A DNA stretch of 64,000 nt from CAYQNU01 sp964419055 (GTDB taxonomy: Bacteria > Bacteroidota > Bacteroidia > Flavobacteriales_D > Parvicellaceae): positions 1 through 64,000 of the forward strand of contig CAYQNU010000007.1 of the NCBI GenBank assembly GCA_964419055.1. The letters run 5' to 3'. This document shows positions 19,738 through 28,695 of this stretch, one piece after another. The position numbers and the translations under genes are program-made. Numbering within the stretch: the first letter of the stretch is position 1; each line of letters starts with the position of its first letter. The notes under the pieces were generated by a model. The model saw nothing but the letters and a program-made list of their open reading frames with translations. It searched no databases and was not told the origin of the DNA.

Positions 19738-19767
19738 CAAATATATTTAAAAAAGTTCTAAATCCAA
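19738..19767 (-). promoter_or_regulatory. Putative promoter of the Lrp/AsnC gene (-33 TTG, -7 TATATTTG)
   Basis: Read on the minus strand, TTG at 19767-19765 is followed by 19 bases and then TATATTTG at 19745-19738, an exact fit to the Bacteroidota consensus and spacing. The -7 box lies 25 bases before the start codon. Confidence 0.55.
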
Positions 19768-19812
19768 ATAAAATTTTGTTGTAGTATTGCAATCCTGTTA
19801 TTTTTAAAATAA

Positions 19813-20601
19813 ATGAATAAAAGTATTAACCTCCATAATCGCTCATTTTATTATACTATTTCTGGAAATAGCGATTCCATTCTTGTATTCTTACACGGGT
19901 TTTTGGGTTGTAAAGAAATTTGGCAACCGTATATAGAACAATTAAAAAAAGAGTTCACTATTATAGCCATTGATTTACCGGGTCACGGCCAATCAGATGT
20001 TTGGAATGAAGCCACTACTATGACGGAAATGGCCGAAATTGTTTATGCAATTTGTAAAAAAGAAAATGTCAAAACCTGCCATATGGTGGGTCACTCAATG
20101 GGTGGTTATGTGACGCTTGCATTAGATACTTTATATCCTCATTTTTTAAAATCAATTACGCTAATGAACAGTACAGCCAACGAAGATTCTGAGCAAAAGA
20201 AGAAAGATCGTGTATTGGCTGCGCGTGTTTTTGATCTTAATCCGAGTGTGTTTATTTTGGAAGCTGTCAGAAATTTGTTTTATGCTCCTAATTTAGAGAT
20301 TTACCAAGAAGATGTTGCCAATTTAATCACCTTGGCTCAACTAACGCCTGCTAAAGGTGCACAAGCAAGTTTACTAGGTATGAAACAACGTTTTGAAACC
20401 GTAAATCATTTACGATTAAGCCAAAAGAGAATTCATTACATATCTGGAAAACAAGATAATACAGTGTTATTTGGAACTATTGAAGAGCAAGTTTTTGGTA
20501 TGAATGCTACCTTAACTGCATTTGATAATTGTGGTCATATGGCTTTTGTCGAAAAACAAAGAGAGACGTTGAAAGCTATGATAAAATTTTGGAAAGCCTA
20601 G
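19813..20601 (+). CDS. Alpha/beta hydrolase
   Basis: The 262-residue protein has a classical alpha/beta hydrolase fold: the oxyanion segment LHGFLGCKEIW (about 28-38), DLPGHGQSD, the nucleophile elbow GHSMGGY with its serine, and the C-terminal histidine in NCGHMAFVEK. The size and HGFLG start resemble MenH and related esterases, but the menaquinone-specific role cannot be assigned; no men gene lies near it. It is divergent from the Lrp-type regulator with a 99-base gap and could be under its control. Confidence 0.88.
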   Translation: MNKSINLHNRSFYYTISGNSDSILVFLHGFLGCKEIWQPYIEQLKKEFTIIAIDLPGHGQSDVWNEATTMTEMAEIVYAICKKENVKTCHMVGHSMGGYVTLALDTLYPHFLKSITLMNSTANEDSEQKKKDRVLAARVFDLNPSVFILEAVRNLFYAPNLEIYQEDVANLITLAQLTPAKGAQASLLGMKQRFETVNHLRLSQKRIHYISGKQDNTVLFGTIEEQVFGMNATLTAFDNCGHMAFVEKQRETLKAMIKFWKA

Positions 20602-20735
20602 GACAAATCAATTGTTGCATTTTTTGAGTATTTGTAGATATGTTTATTTCTATTCACCAAAAAGCAGTCTTTTGTGTGAGAACATTCACCAAAAGTTAGG
20701 ATTATTGGTGATTAGACTTGAAAAGCATTATACTA
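20602..20735. other. Short gap before the hairpin array
   Basis: There is no coding potential here. The 11-base string ATTCACCAAAA occurs twice, and an inverted partial copy (ATTGGTGA) follows. The function, if any, is unknown. Confidence 0.4.
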
Positions 20736-21242
20736 TTTTTCACCTCACTCTCATTGAATAGCTTTCGTCCTTGTTTGAGTGCAGCGGAAACGAAGGCGGG
20801 TGAGAGTTGCGTTTATAACGCAAAATAATATAGCATATTGGCGTTACAAAAGCCTTTTTCAAGCATACTCGTTACGCTTGGGCTAAACGAGGATGGATGC
20901 TACTCACTTCCAATAAACTGCTCGTTGAAATTGTTCTCGTCCTTGTTTGAGCGCAGCGGAAACGAGGACATTTGATAAGTGCGATTGTATCGCACAATAG
21001 AATACCTAAAGGCGTTACAAACGCCTATTTCATGCATCCTCGTTGCGCTAACGCTAAACGAGGATGATGGACTACTCACTTCCATTAAATTGCTCATTAA
21101 AATTATTCTCGTCCTTGTTTGAGCGCAGTGGGAACGAGGACTGGTGGGCATTGCGTTTATAACGCAAAGAAAATACCTGAAGGCGTTACAAACGCCCTTT
21201 TAATGTATCCTCGTTACGCTTGGGCTAAACGAGGATTAGAGA
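20736..21242. repeat. Tandem array of three hairpin-rich elements alternating with copies of the helicase gene end
   Basis: Three element cores (20766-20893, 20938-21064, 21110-21235; 126-128 bp) repeat with an exact 172-bp period. Each core reads from CGTCCTTGTTTGAG to AAACGAGGA and can fold into four consecutive hairpins: H1 (GTCCTTGTTT with AAACGAGGAC), H2 (7-bp stem, 3-base loop), H3 (GGCGTT-ACA-AACGCC) and H4 (TCCTCGTT with AACGAGGA). H4 is also an approximate reverse complement of H1. Between the cores are copies (20900-20937 and 21072-21109) of the last 34 bases of the neighbouring helicase gene, beginning exactly at its stop codon. A weaker third copy is seen before core 1. Confidence 0.9.
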
Positions 21243-22688
21243 CTACTCACTTCCAATAAACTGCTCATTAAAATTGACCAAATAAACCCGCTCTGTGGCA
21301 CGCGTCAATGCAGTATACAACCAACGTTGATATTCTAAGTTGACCATTTCATCGGTCAAATAACCTTGGTCTATAAACACCACAGGCCATTGACCGCCTT
21401 GAGATTTGTGGCACGTTACACTGTAAGCAAACTTTACTTGCAATGCCTGATAATGGGGCGATTTCATTATTTTTTGCACCCGTTTGCCTCTGTTCGGTTC
21501 GTCCATATAGTCCAACTCAATGGATTTGAACAATTGATTCATGCGTTCCATCGGAAGGGAAGCACTCTCTGCCATGATAGCATCCAAAATGATTTTACAT
21601 TCCAATTCGGGTTCGGTTGGATAATCTATAAAACGTATGGTCACATCAGCAAAGGTAAAACCATACAATTCCTCCGTACGATTAATCCGCATAATCTCCG
21701 CAATATCTCCATTGGCAATAAAGGTCATTCCCTTATCGTTGATGTCTGTTTTGGGCGGAATCCAATGATAATTATTTTTGACCACCATAATCAAATCTCC
21801 CGCATTTATTTGACTATCGTTATATAAGATGCGGTGCCGAATCTGCTGATTAAAGAGGTTAGCTCGTTTGTTACTTCTGCAAATTACCAAAGTGTTTTCA
21901 ATACCAAAATTACTAATGGCATAATCCAAATCATCTTGCAAGGTTTCGCCCGTAATGGCTTGCACATCTCTACCATTTGGGAACAACTGAATAGTAGCTT
22001 GTTTTTTACCCATATCGGTGAGCATTTGCACCCTCATGTGTGTAGCATTGTATAAAATACCCGATTCATCACGCTGACGTACCACTTGTTTGAGTTCAAT
22101 AACCCCAAAAGGAATGTCGTATCCATGTTCCAAATACTGTTTGTCTAACGCTGGACTTTGAGCACTGCCCACAGGAGGCAATTGTGCTCCATCACCGATA
22201 AAAATCAACCGGCAGTTATCTCCAAAATATACGTAACGCAATAAGTCTTCTAATAAATCTCTAGATTCCATACCGTCTTTATCAATGAAACTTTCGGCTG
22301 CTATCATAGAGGCTTCATCTACAATGAAGATGGTATTTTTGTGAGTATTTTTGCCCAACGTAAATTGCATCTGACCTTCTTTTTTATTCTGAAAATAAAT
22401 TTTCTTGTGAATGGTCAATGCATCTTTTTGGGAGAAATTTGATAATACTTTGGCGGCTCTACCCGTGGGAGCTAACAATACGCTTCGCATACCAAATTTG
22501 TCCAAGGTTTTTACGAGCGAACCTATCAAACTCGTTTTACCTGTACCCGCATATCCTTTGAGGATAAAACCTACTTTGGAATTGGGTGAATACACAAAAC
22601 GGGCTAATGCATTAATGGCTTTTTCTTGGTCATCGGTAGGGGCAAAACCAAGGTATTCTCTTAAAACATATTCAAATTGAGGTTTCAA
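21243..22688 (-). CDS. RecD-like ATP-dependent DNA helicase
   Basis: The 481-residue protein is a superfamily 1B helicase with Walker A GYAGTGKTSL (about 44-53), Walker B DEASM, a GDGAQLPPVG motif III and the C-terminal UvrD/RecD-type motif TCHKSQGGQWPVVF followed by WLYTALTRA. It probably unwinds DNA in repair or replication restart; its exact partner is unknown, and no recB or recC lies near it. Its start codon overlaps the prfC stop by 4 bases (ATGA), so translation is coupled to prfC. The last 34 bases of the gene are repeated twice more downstream in the hairpin array. Confidence 0.9.
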   Translation of the reverse strand: MKPQFEYVLREYLGFAPTDDQEKAINALARFVYSPNSKVGFILKGYAGTGKTSLIGSLVKTLDKFGMRSVLLAPTGRAAKVLSNFSQKDALTIHKKIYFQNKKEGQMQFTLGKNTHKNTIFIVDEASMIAAESFIDKDGMESRDLLEDLLRYVYFGDNCRLIFIGDGAQLPPVGSAQSPALDKQYLEHGYDIPFGVIELKQVVRQRDESGILYNATHMRVQMLTDMGKKQATIQLFPNGRDVQAITGETLQDDLDYAISNFGIENTLVICRSNKRANLFNQQIRHRILYNDSQINAGDLIMVVKNNYHWIPPKTDINDKGMTFIANGDIAEIMRINRTEELYGFTFADVTIRFIDYPTEPELECKIILDAIMAESASLPMERMNQLFKSIELDYMDEPNRGKRVQKIMKSPHYQALQVKFAYSVTCHKSQGGQWPVVFIDQGYLTDEMVNLEYQRWLYTALTRATERVYLVNFNEQFIGSE

Positions 22689-24274
22689 CCTAATTTAAAT
22701 TCTGATGTGCGGTGAAAAGTAATGTCTGGATAATCGCCTTCTGCTTGGGTCAATAAAAAAGGTGAATCAGCTAAGAACACGGGATTACCGTCTTTATCGT
22801 AGGCAATGTTATTCAGTTTTCGTTTGATAAATTCGTCCAATTTTTCTGGTTTATCGGTTGTTAGCCAACATGCTTTATGATGGGGTTTGTGCACGAAACT
22901 TGCCGAAGCACCGTACTCGTGTTTCAAACGGTATTGAATTACTTCAAATTGCAGTTCTCCAACCGTTCCAATGATTTTACGATTACCCGGTTGTACGATA
23001 AACAATTGCGCTACACCTTCATCGGTTAACTGTGAAACTCCTTTTTCCAATTGTTTGGTTTTCATTGGGTCGTCATTTTGCAACTCTTTGAAAATTTCAG
23101 GTGAAAAGCTCGGAATACCTTTGAACATAAAATTGTCTCCTTCTGTTAGCGTGTCCCCGATTTTAAAGTTACCTGTATCGTACAAACCTACCACATCACC
23201 TGGATAAGCTTCGTCAATGACTTCTTTTGACGATGCCATAAAAGTAGTGGGATTGGCAAATTTGAATTTTTTATCCAATCGCACGTGGTTGTAAAAAGTG
23301 TTTCTATGAAACTCTCCCGAAACGATGCGCACAAACGCAATACGATCGCGGTGTTTGGGGTCAATGTTGGCGTGTATTTTAAACACAAATCCCGAAAACT
23401 TAGGGTCTGTTGGGTTTATCGTTTTAGTATCGGTGTCTCTTCCTCTAGGAGTGGGAGAAATCTCGATAAAAGTATCTAACAATTCTTGTACACCAAAATT
23501 GTTCAAGGCTGAACCAAAAAACACTGGTGCAACTTCACCTTCCAAGTATTTTTGTACATCAAAAGTACTGTACACACCTTCTACCAAATCAATATCCTCG
23601 CGCAACGAATCGGCAAATTCTTTTCCGATTGTAGCATCTAATTGCGGATCGTTTAAATCGGTTATGGCAACAATATCTTTCTCAATAGCTGTTTTGTTGG
23701 CATTGAATAAATTTAAGTTTTTGCGGTGCATGTTGTACACCCCTTTGAATCGATCGCCCGAACTAATAGGCCAACTCAACGGGCGCACTTTAATATTTAA
23801 GTTGGATTCTATCTCGTCTAACAAATCAAAAACATCTCTTCCTTCACGGTCCATTTTGTTGACAAATACAATCACGGGTGTATTGCGCATACGACAAACT
23901 TCCATCAGTTTTTTGGTTTGTGACTCTACACCGTTAGCGGCATCAATAACCAAGATTACACTATCTACAGCCGTAAGCGTTCGGTAGGTATCTTCCGCAA
24001 AATCCTTGTGGCCGGGCGTATCCAGAATGTTGATTTGTTTGCCTTTATATTCAAACGCCATCACCGAAGTAGCTACCGAGATACCTCTTTGCTTTTCGAT
24101 TTCCATAAAATCGGAAGTGGCGGTTTTTTTAATTTTATTGTTTTTTACAGCCCCAGCCGACTGGATAGCACCACCAAAAAGCAGTAATTTTTCTGTTAAG
24201 GTTGTTTTCCCAGCATCAGGGTGACTGATGATACCAAATGTTCTGCGTTTAGCTATTTCTTCTTTAAGACCCAT
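22685..24274 (-). CDS. prfC: Peptide chain release factor 3
   Basis: This 529-residue translational GTPase recycles class I release factors from the ribosome. It has the G1 loop ISHPDAGKTTLTEKLL, the switch region QRGISVATSVMAFEY, DTPGHKDF (G3), NKMDREGRD (G4) and SWPISSG. The C-terminal domain carries VGELQFEVIQYRLKHEYG. The length is that of the family. It is the first gene of a two-gene unit with the helicase. Confidence 0.97.
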   Translation of the reverse strand: MGLKEEIAKRRTFGIISHPDAGKTTLTEKLLLFGGAIQSAGAVKNNKIKKTATSDFMEIEKQRGISVATSVMAFEYKGKQINILDTPGHKDFAEDTYRTLTAVDSVILVIDAANGVESQTKKLMEVCRMRNTPVIVFVNKMDREGRDVFDLLDEIESNLNIKVRPLSWPISSGDRFKGVYNMHRKNLNLFNANKTAIEKDIVAITDLNDPQLDATIGKEFADSLREDIDLVEGVYSTFDVQKYLEGEVAPVFFGSALNNFGVQELLDTFIEISPTPRGRDTDTKTINPTDPKFSGFVFKIHANIDPKHRDRIAFVRIVSGEFHRNTFYNHVRLDKKFKFANPTTFMASSKEVIDEAYPGDVVGLYDTGNFKIGDTLTEGDNFMFKGIPSFSPEIFKELQNDDPMKTKQLEKGVSQLTDEGVAQLFIVQPGNRKIIGTVGELQFEVIQYRLKHEYGASASFVHKPHHKACWLTTDKPEKLDEFIKRKLNNIAYDKDGNPVFLADSPFLLTQAEGDYPDITFHRTSEFKLG

Positions 24275-24873
24275 TAGTGTTGTACTCTTACTTTTTTTAT
24301 TGAAAGCACAAAATTACAATAACTACTTTAGTTTATGAGCATAATAGCATATTTATTCTTTTGCTTGGCTGAGTGAAGGGTTAATCATATAAATCTGATA
24401 AGAGTTTTTCATAAAAACCCGACAGGTTTTAAAACCCATAATATTATTGCAAAAGTGGAAATTAACAAAAAGAAATATTTGAGTATATTTTTCATTTTGA
24501 TTATTTTACTCTTATAATTCTTTAAATTCATCTACAATAGATTTAATTTTGGGAACTTCTGAAGGGTCGTTTTGAATTAGATCAATTTGTAAATCCGGTT
24601 GTTACAAAAAATTCAGAAAGCAAATTTTATATTTTAAGGGGTTTACTTTCTCCAAATAAAAGGAAACAATAACTTTATCACGAAGAAAATTATCTTAGAA
24701 TAGTGTTCTAAATTCTCGAGTTTATTTTAATATTTATTACTTAGAGATCAGTTTGATGATTGATTAATTTTAATATTAAAAAAATAGTTATTCTCACAAA
24801 AAGATTGAATTAAAACCTCGTATAGTGATAATAAACTCATTTTTGCTATATTTGTAAGATAAAAAATCATTTA
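24275..24873. other. 599-base gap with degraded coding-like fragments
   Basis: No intact gene is seen. On the minus strand, two short open stretches (about 24604-24690 and 24512-24601) read as plausible protein, for example DPSEVPKIKSIVDEFKEL before a stop, but they are interrupted by stops and shifts. They could be relics of a lost gene. A weak hairpin (AAAACC-CGACA-GGTTTT) lies at 24414-24430. Confidence 0.35.
24847..24854 (+). promoter_or_regulatory. Putative -7 element upstream of the delta-60 gene
   Basis: TATATTTG matches TAnnTTTG exactly and lies 20 bases before the ATG at 24874. It implies a short leader. Confidence 0.45.
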
Positions 24874-27723
24874 ATGAAGCTAATTCAATTATTTTGTGCA
24901 CTTATATATTTTAGTGCAATTTCAGGATTTTCACAGATTGGTACTCTTGATAACTCATTTTTAAGTCAAGATATTGAAAATCTTGGAGATGGTAGTGGGT
25001 TTAATAGTAAAGTTAGAGCGATTGTAAGTCAGCAAGATGGTAAAATATTATTTGGCGGTGATTTTCAATATTATAATGGAAAACCAATTAATCGGTTGGT
25101 AAGACTGAATATTGATGGAAAAATTGACCCTACATTTAACATTGGAAATGGATTTAATGGTATAGTATACGATATCGTAATTCAACCAGATCAAAAAATT
25201 ATTGTTGCAGGTGATTTTACTCATTATAATGGTGTAGTAGTAAATAGAATTGTAAGATTAAACACAAATGGTTCTATAGATCCAACTTTTACTTCAGGTA
25301 ATGGATTTAATAATTCCGTTTATGATTTAGAGTATCTACCCGATGGCAAAATCATGATAGCAGGAGATTTTACAACATACAAGGGATTACCAAGATATTC
25401 TATAGCAAGATTAAATCAAAATGGAAATATTGATGCTATTTTCAGTGCTGGAGCTGGTTTAAATGGTAAACCAAACTCAATAAAATTATTGAATAATGGT
25501 GATTTTGCTATTGGTGGTGAATTTTCCACTTACAAAGGTGTTGATGCAAACAATATTGTTTTTATAAATTCAAATGGTGGTATTTCAGTCACTATTTCTG
25601 GAGGTCTTGGTTTTGATGGAGAAGTAAAAACAATTGAAAAACAATATGATGGAAAACTATTAATTGGTGGTTCTTTTTCATCCTATAATAGTAGTGTTTC
25701 TAACAATATAATTAGATTAAATACTGATGGAACTTTAGACAATACTTTAGCTATAGGTAATGGTTTTGATGGTATGGTTGAAGAAATGTTAATTTTATCA
25801 AATAATAAAATTTTAGTTTCTGGAGTATTTTCAAATCTTGATAATAATCCTGTTAACACATTTATCAAATTGAATTTAAATGGTACAATTGATCCCAATT
25901 TCGATTTAGAAATTGAAAATGGTCAAACAATTGGAGCTATGTTTCAAGATATTAATGCTAATGTATATATTGGTGGAGATTTTTTAAAAATTAGCCAGCA
26001 TTCAGCAAATAGATATTGTAAAATTGTAAATAATACTATTGATTTTTCTTTTTTTAGAGGTTCTGGGTTTGATGCTAATGTTAGATCCTTTGAAATTCAA
26101 GATGATGGAAAAATATTGATTTCGGGAGATTTTAGATTTTTTAATGGTCAAGAAGCAAATAGACTTACAAGGTTAAATACTAATGGATCAAGGGATAATA
26201 ATTTTAACACTGGTTTTGGGTTTAATCAAATTGTATATAAAAGTATCCTTCAACCTGATGAAAACATTATAGTAATTGGAGATTTTACAACTTTTAATAG
26301 TATTGTTGGCGTTAATAGAATATGTAGACTTAACCCAATAGGAGAATTTGATTCTACTTTAAATACGGGTGTTGGTTTTAATAATACGGTTAAAGATGGA
26401 TTAGTTCAATCAGATGGTAAAATTCTTCTAATGGGTAACTTCACTATGTATAACGATACATTGGCTAACAGATTAGTTAAACTAAATGCTGATGGAAGTA
26501 TCGATCAAACTTTCATAACAGGGTCCGGATTTAATGGAATAGTTAATAGTTTTGCTTTACAAAGTGATGGTAAAATAATTATAATAGGAGGATTTACAGA
26601 ATATAATGGTTCTCCAATAAATAGAATTGCTAGATTAAACCCCGATGGAACAATTGATTTGTCCTTTAATCCAGGAACTGGTTTTAATGGAAGTCTTAAT
26701 TCTGTTGTAATCCAAAATAATGGCAAAATAATAATCGGGGGTTCATTTACCTTTTTTAATGGAATTTTTATAAATCGTATAGTAAGATTAAATGCAAATG
26801 GAAGTCTAGATCTTTCTTTTAATATAGGTACAGGGTTTGACGGAGCTGTAAATAAATTGCTTTTGAATAATAACAATAAAATTATCGTTGGCGGATCATT
26901 TACAGAATTTAACGGCACATTAGTAAAAATGATTTCGTCTCTCAACATTGACGGAACCATTGACAATTCATTTACAAACTCAACCAATTCAGTAGGATCA
27001 ATAAATACATTGGCAATTCAAAATGATGAGAAAATTTTAGTTGGTGGCACATTTATATCGTATGAAAATAGTTTAAACAATAGATTTATGCGATTAATTG
27101 GTCAATGTTCAAATTCATTAGCAACTGATATTATAACGTCTTGTGGAAGTTATACTTGGATAAATGGTCAAACCTATACTTCTAATAACAATACGGCTAC
27201 TTTTTCAATACCTAATGCAACTGGATGTGATAGTTTAATTACACTTAATTTGACTATAACCAATCCCAATTATCAAGTTACCCAAACAGGCATTACGTTA
27301 ATTGCCAATCAAGGTAATGCTATTTATCAATGGATTGATTGCAATAATTCTAATTCTCCAATAATTGGCGAAACCAATCAATGGTTCACTCCAACAAACG
27401 ATGGAAACTATGCTGTAAATATTACATTTAACTCCTGTACAGGTCAATCAAATTGTATTAATTTTTCTACAACCTCAATAGATGAAAATCACATTAAATT
27501 TGAATTTTATCCCAATCCAAATAATGGTGCGTTTCAAATTAAAAGTAATCTAAACGAGTATACATTGAGTGTATTTAATTCTATTGGGCAAAAAGTTTAT
27601 TATAACTCATACCAAAATCCATTTAATGAAATCTCATTGTTGAACTTGCCTAATGGAGTTTATTTTGTACAAATAGATAGTGAAAGTTGGAATAATGTCT
27701 ATAAAATCATAATTTCAAAATAA
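24874..27723 (+). CDS. Secreted delta-60 repeat protein with T9SS sorting domain
   Basis: The 949-residue protein has a signal peptide (about 1-20) and then roughly 13 repeats of 50-56 residues, each with a pattern such as QPDQKIIVAGDFTHYNG, a variable VNRIVRLNTNGSIDPTF and GNGFN. These are delta-60 repeats, which form a beta-propeller-like array. A small cysteine-containing domain follows (about 750-805, CGSYTWINGQTY and ATGCDSLITLNL). A T9SS type A sorting domain ends the protein (about 870-949, FYPNPNNGAFQIKSN and GVYFVQIDS). It is predicted to be a surface or secreted structural protein. Adjacent repeats are similar enough to recombine, so repeat number may vary between strains. Confidence 0.9.
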   Translation: MKLIQLFCALIYFSAISGFSQIGTLDNSFLSQDIENLGDGSGFNSKVRAIVSQQDGKILFGGDFQYYNGKPINRLVRLNIDGKIDPTFNIGNGFNGIVYDIVIQPDQKIIVAGDFTHYNGVVVNRIVRLNTNGSIDPTFTSGNGFNNSVYDLEYLPDGKIMIAGDFTTYKGLPRYSIARLNQNGNIDAIFSAGAGLNGKPNSIKLLNNGDFAIGGEFSTYKGVDANNIVFINSNGGISVTISGGLGFDGEVKTIEKQYDGKLLIGGSFSSYNSSVSNNIIRLNTDGTLDNTLAIGNGFDGMVEEMLILSNNKILVSGVFSNLDNNPVNTFIKLNLNGTIDPNFDLEIENGQTIGAMFQDINANVYIGGDFLKISQHSANRYCKIVNNTIDFSFFRGSGFDANVRSFEIQDDGKILISGDFRFFNGQEANRLTRLNTNGSRDNNFNTGFGFNQIVYKSILQPDENIIVIGDFTTFNSIVGVNRICRLNPIGEFDSTLNTGVGFNNTVKDGLVQSDGKILLMGNFTMYNDTLANRLVKLNADGSIDQTFITGSGFNGIVNSFALQSDGKIIIIGGFTEYNGSPINRIARLNPDGTIDLSFNPGTGFNGSLNSVVIQNNGKIIIGGSFTFFNGIFINRIVRLNANGSLDLSFNIGTGFDGAVNKLLLNNNNKIIVGGSFTEFNGTLVKMISSLNIDGTIDNSFTNSTNSVGSINTLAIQNDEKILVGGTFISYENSLNNRFMRLIGQCSNSLATDIITSCGSYTWINGQTYTSNNNTATFSIPNATGCDSLITLNLTITNPNYQVTQTGITLIANQGNAIYQWIDCNNSNSPIIGETNQWFTPTNDGNYAVNITFNSCTGQSNCINFSTTSIDENHIKFEFYPNPNNGAFQIKSNLNEYTLSVFNSIGQKVYYNSYQNPFNEISLLNLPNGVYFVQIDSESWNNVYKIIISK

Positions 27724-27800
27724 AGTGAATTCAATTTTATTTGTGATTGTTCATTTATACATTCAATTTTCGAATTTTTTAATTGTATAAAACAGTTTAT

Positions 27801-27840
27801 AACCCCTACAGTTCATATAATCTGTCAGGGTTTTGTTTTT
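27801..27840 (+). terminator. Terminator after the delta-60 gene
   Basis: The hairpin has arms 27801-27811 and 27822-27832 (two mismatches) around the loop TTCATATAAT, followed by TTTTGTTTTT. The loop is identical to that of the terminator at 28642. Confidence 0.7.
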
Positions 27841-27896
27841 AGGTATCGGAAGATTATGATTTTTTGCAAATGTGCATTTTTCGCACATTATACTTT

Positions 27897-28562
27897 CTAA
27901 AAATTAAATCGAACACCTAACGACATACGAAGCGATAGATAATAAGTTATAAATGACCACTGTCCGTACAAAGAAGGTAGTCGAAGGCTTGGTTCGGCAT
28001 AAATAGAAAAGGTATTGTTTATTTTTCGTTCTGCTCCCATTCCTAAACCAATGTAAGAGAAGTGAGGAATAAATTTATTTAGGTACTCTGCTGAGGTGCC
28101 TCTAACTGGCTCTAGTAAACGAGAAAAGTTGACTGTATAGGAGATAAAAGGATAATAGATTGTTTGTTTATTTTCTCTTTTTTTTAAAATGTATTTTAAT
28201 TGCGAATTTACCTCCAAAAAAACTGCGTTTACAAAATAGGTAAGGTCATATTCTGTAAAGAATCTTTGATGTTTGTATACGTCTATCCCAAAATCAAATG
28301 CGAAATTGTGTTTGTTTTTAATCCCTAAATTAAAACCTACTGCATTGTTTGGTATAAAGAAAGGCTTTATATATCTTAGATGTTGAATAGTTGGAGTTGT
28401 ATAAAGATCAACAAAGAATGTTGATTTATGTGTTTCAGTTGATTTTGTAGTTTTAGATTTTTTCTTAGAAAATGTAGGGCACTCTTGTGAATGCAAAACC
28501 TTTATCAAAAGTACAAAAAGGAGTAATAGTATTTTTGGGGTTAACATTTGATAAATTTGCAA
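27897..28562 (-). CDS. Outer membrane beta-barrel-like protein
   Basis: The 221-residue protein starts with a hydrophobic signal segment (residues about 1-25, ending HSQEC). It then shows alternating hydrophobic strands, turns with charged residues, and ends in LRMSLGVRFNF with a terminal phenylalanine, the pattern of small outer membrane barrels. No family-specific motif is recognised. It lies between two related terminator hairpins, so it is probably a single-gene unit. Confidence 0.65.
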   Translation of the reverse strand: MQIYQMLTPKILLLLFVLLIKVLHSQECPTFSKKKSKTTKSTETHKSTFFVDLYTTPTIQHLRYIKPFFIPNNAVGFNLGIKNKHNFAFDFGIDVYKHQRFFTEYDLTYFVNAVFLEVNSQLKYILKKRENKQTIYYPFISYTVNFSRLLEPVRGTSAEYLNKFIPHFSYIGLGMGAERKINNTFSIYAEPSLRLPSLYGQWSFITYYLSLRMSLGVRFNF

Positions 28563-28641
28563 AAATCACATCAAAATTCATTCCTTAAATGTTTTAGTTA
28601 CCTTGAGTAAATTTAGGACAAAAAAAATCCAAAAATAGTAA

Positions 28642-28673
28642 AACCCCGACAGTTCATATAATCTGTCGGGGTT
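28642..28673 (-). terminator. Terminator after the SET-domain gene
   Basis: A perfect 11-bp stem (AACCCCGACAG with CTGTCGGGGTT) surrounds the loop TTCATATAAT. Read on the minus strand, it follows the stop codon of the SET gene and is followed by a T-rich stretch. Confidence 0.75.
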
Positions 28674-28695
28674 AATTTATTAATTTAATAATGAA

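Noticed and set aside
20900..21151. Open frame of 83 codons on the minus strand in the repeat array
   Set aside because: It arises because the repeat carries helicase gene ends; most of it reads across hairpins and it has no start signal.
20766..21235. Integron attC sites or a Vibrio-type repeat array, suggested by the size (about 127 bp) and the TTACAAACGCC string
   Set aside because: The attC core triplet pattern (RYYYAAC and GTTRRRY) is not present, there is no integrase in the window, and the gene tails copied between units are those of the local gene, which integron cassettes do not produce.
20736..21242. CRISPR array
   Set aside because: The period is 172 bp, the repeat makes up most of the unit, spacers are copies of a gene end and not unique, and no cas gene is near.
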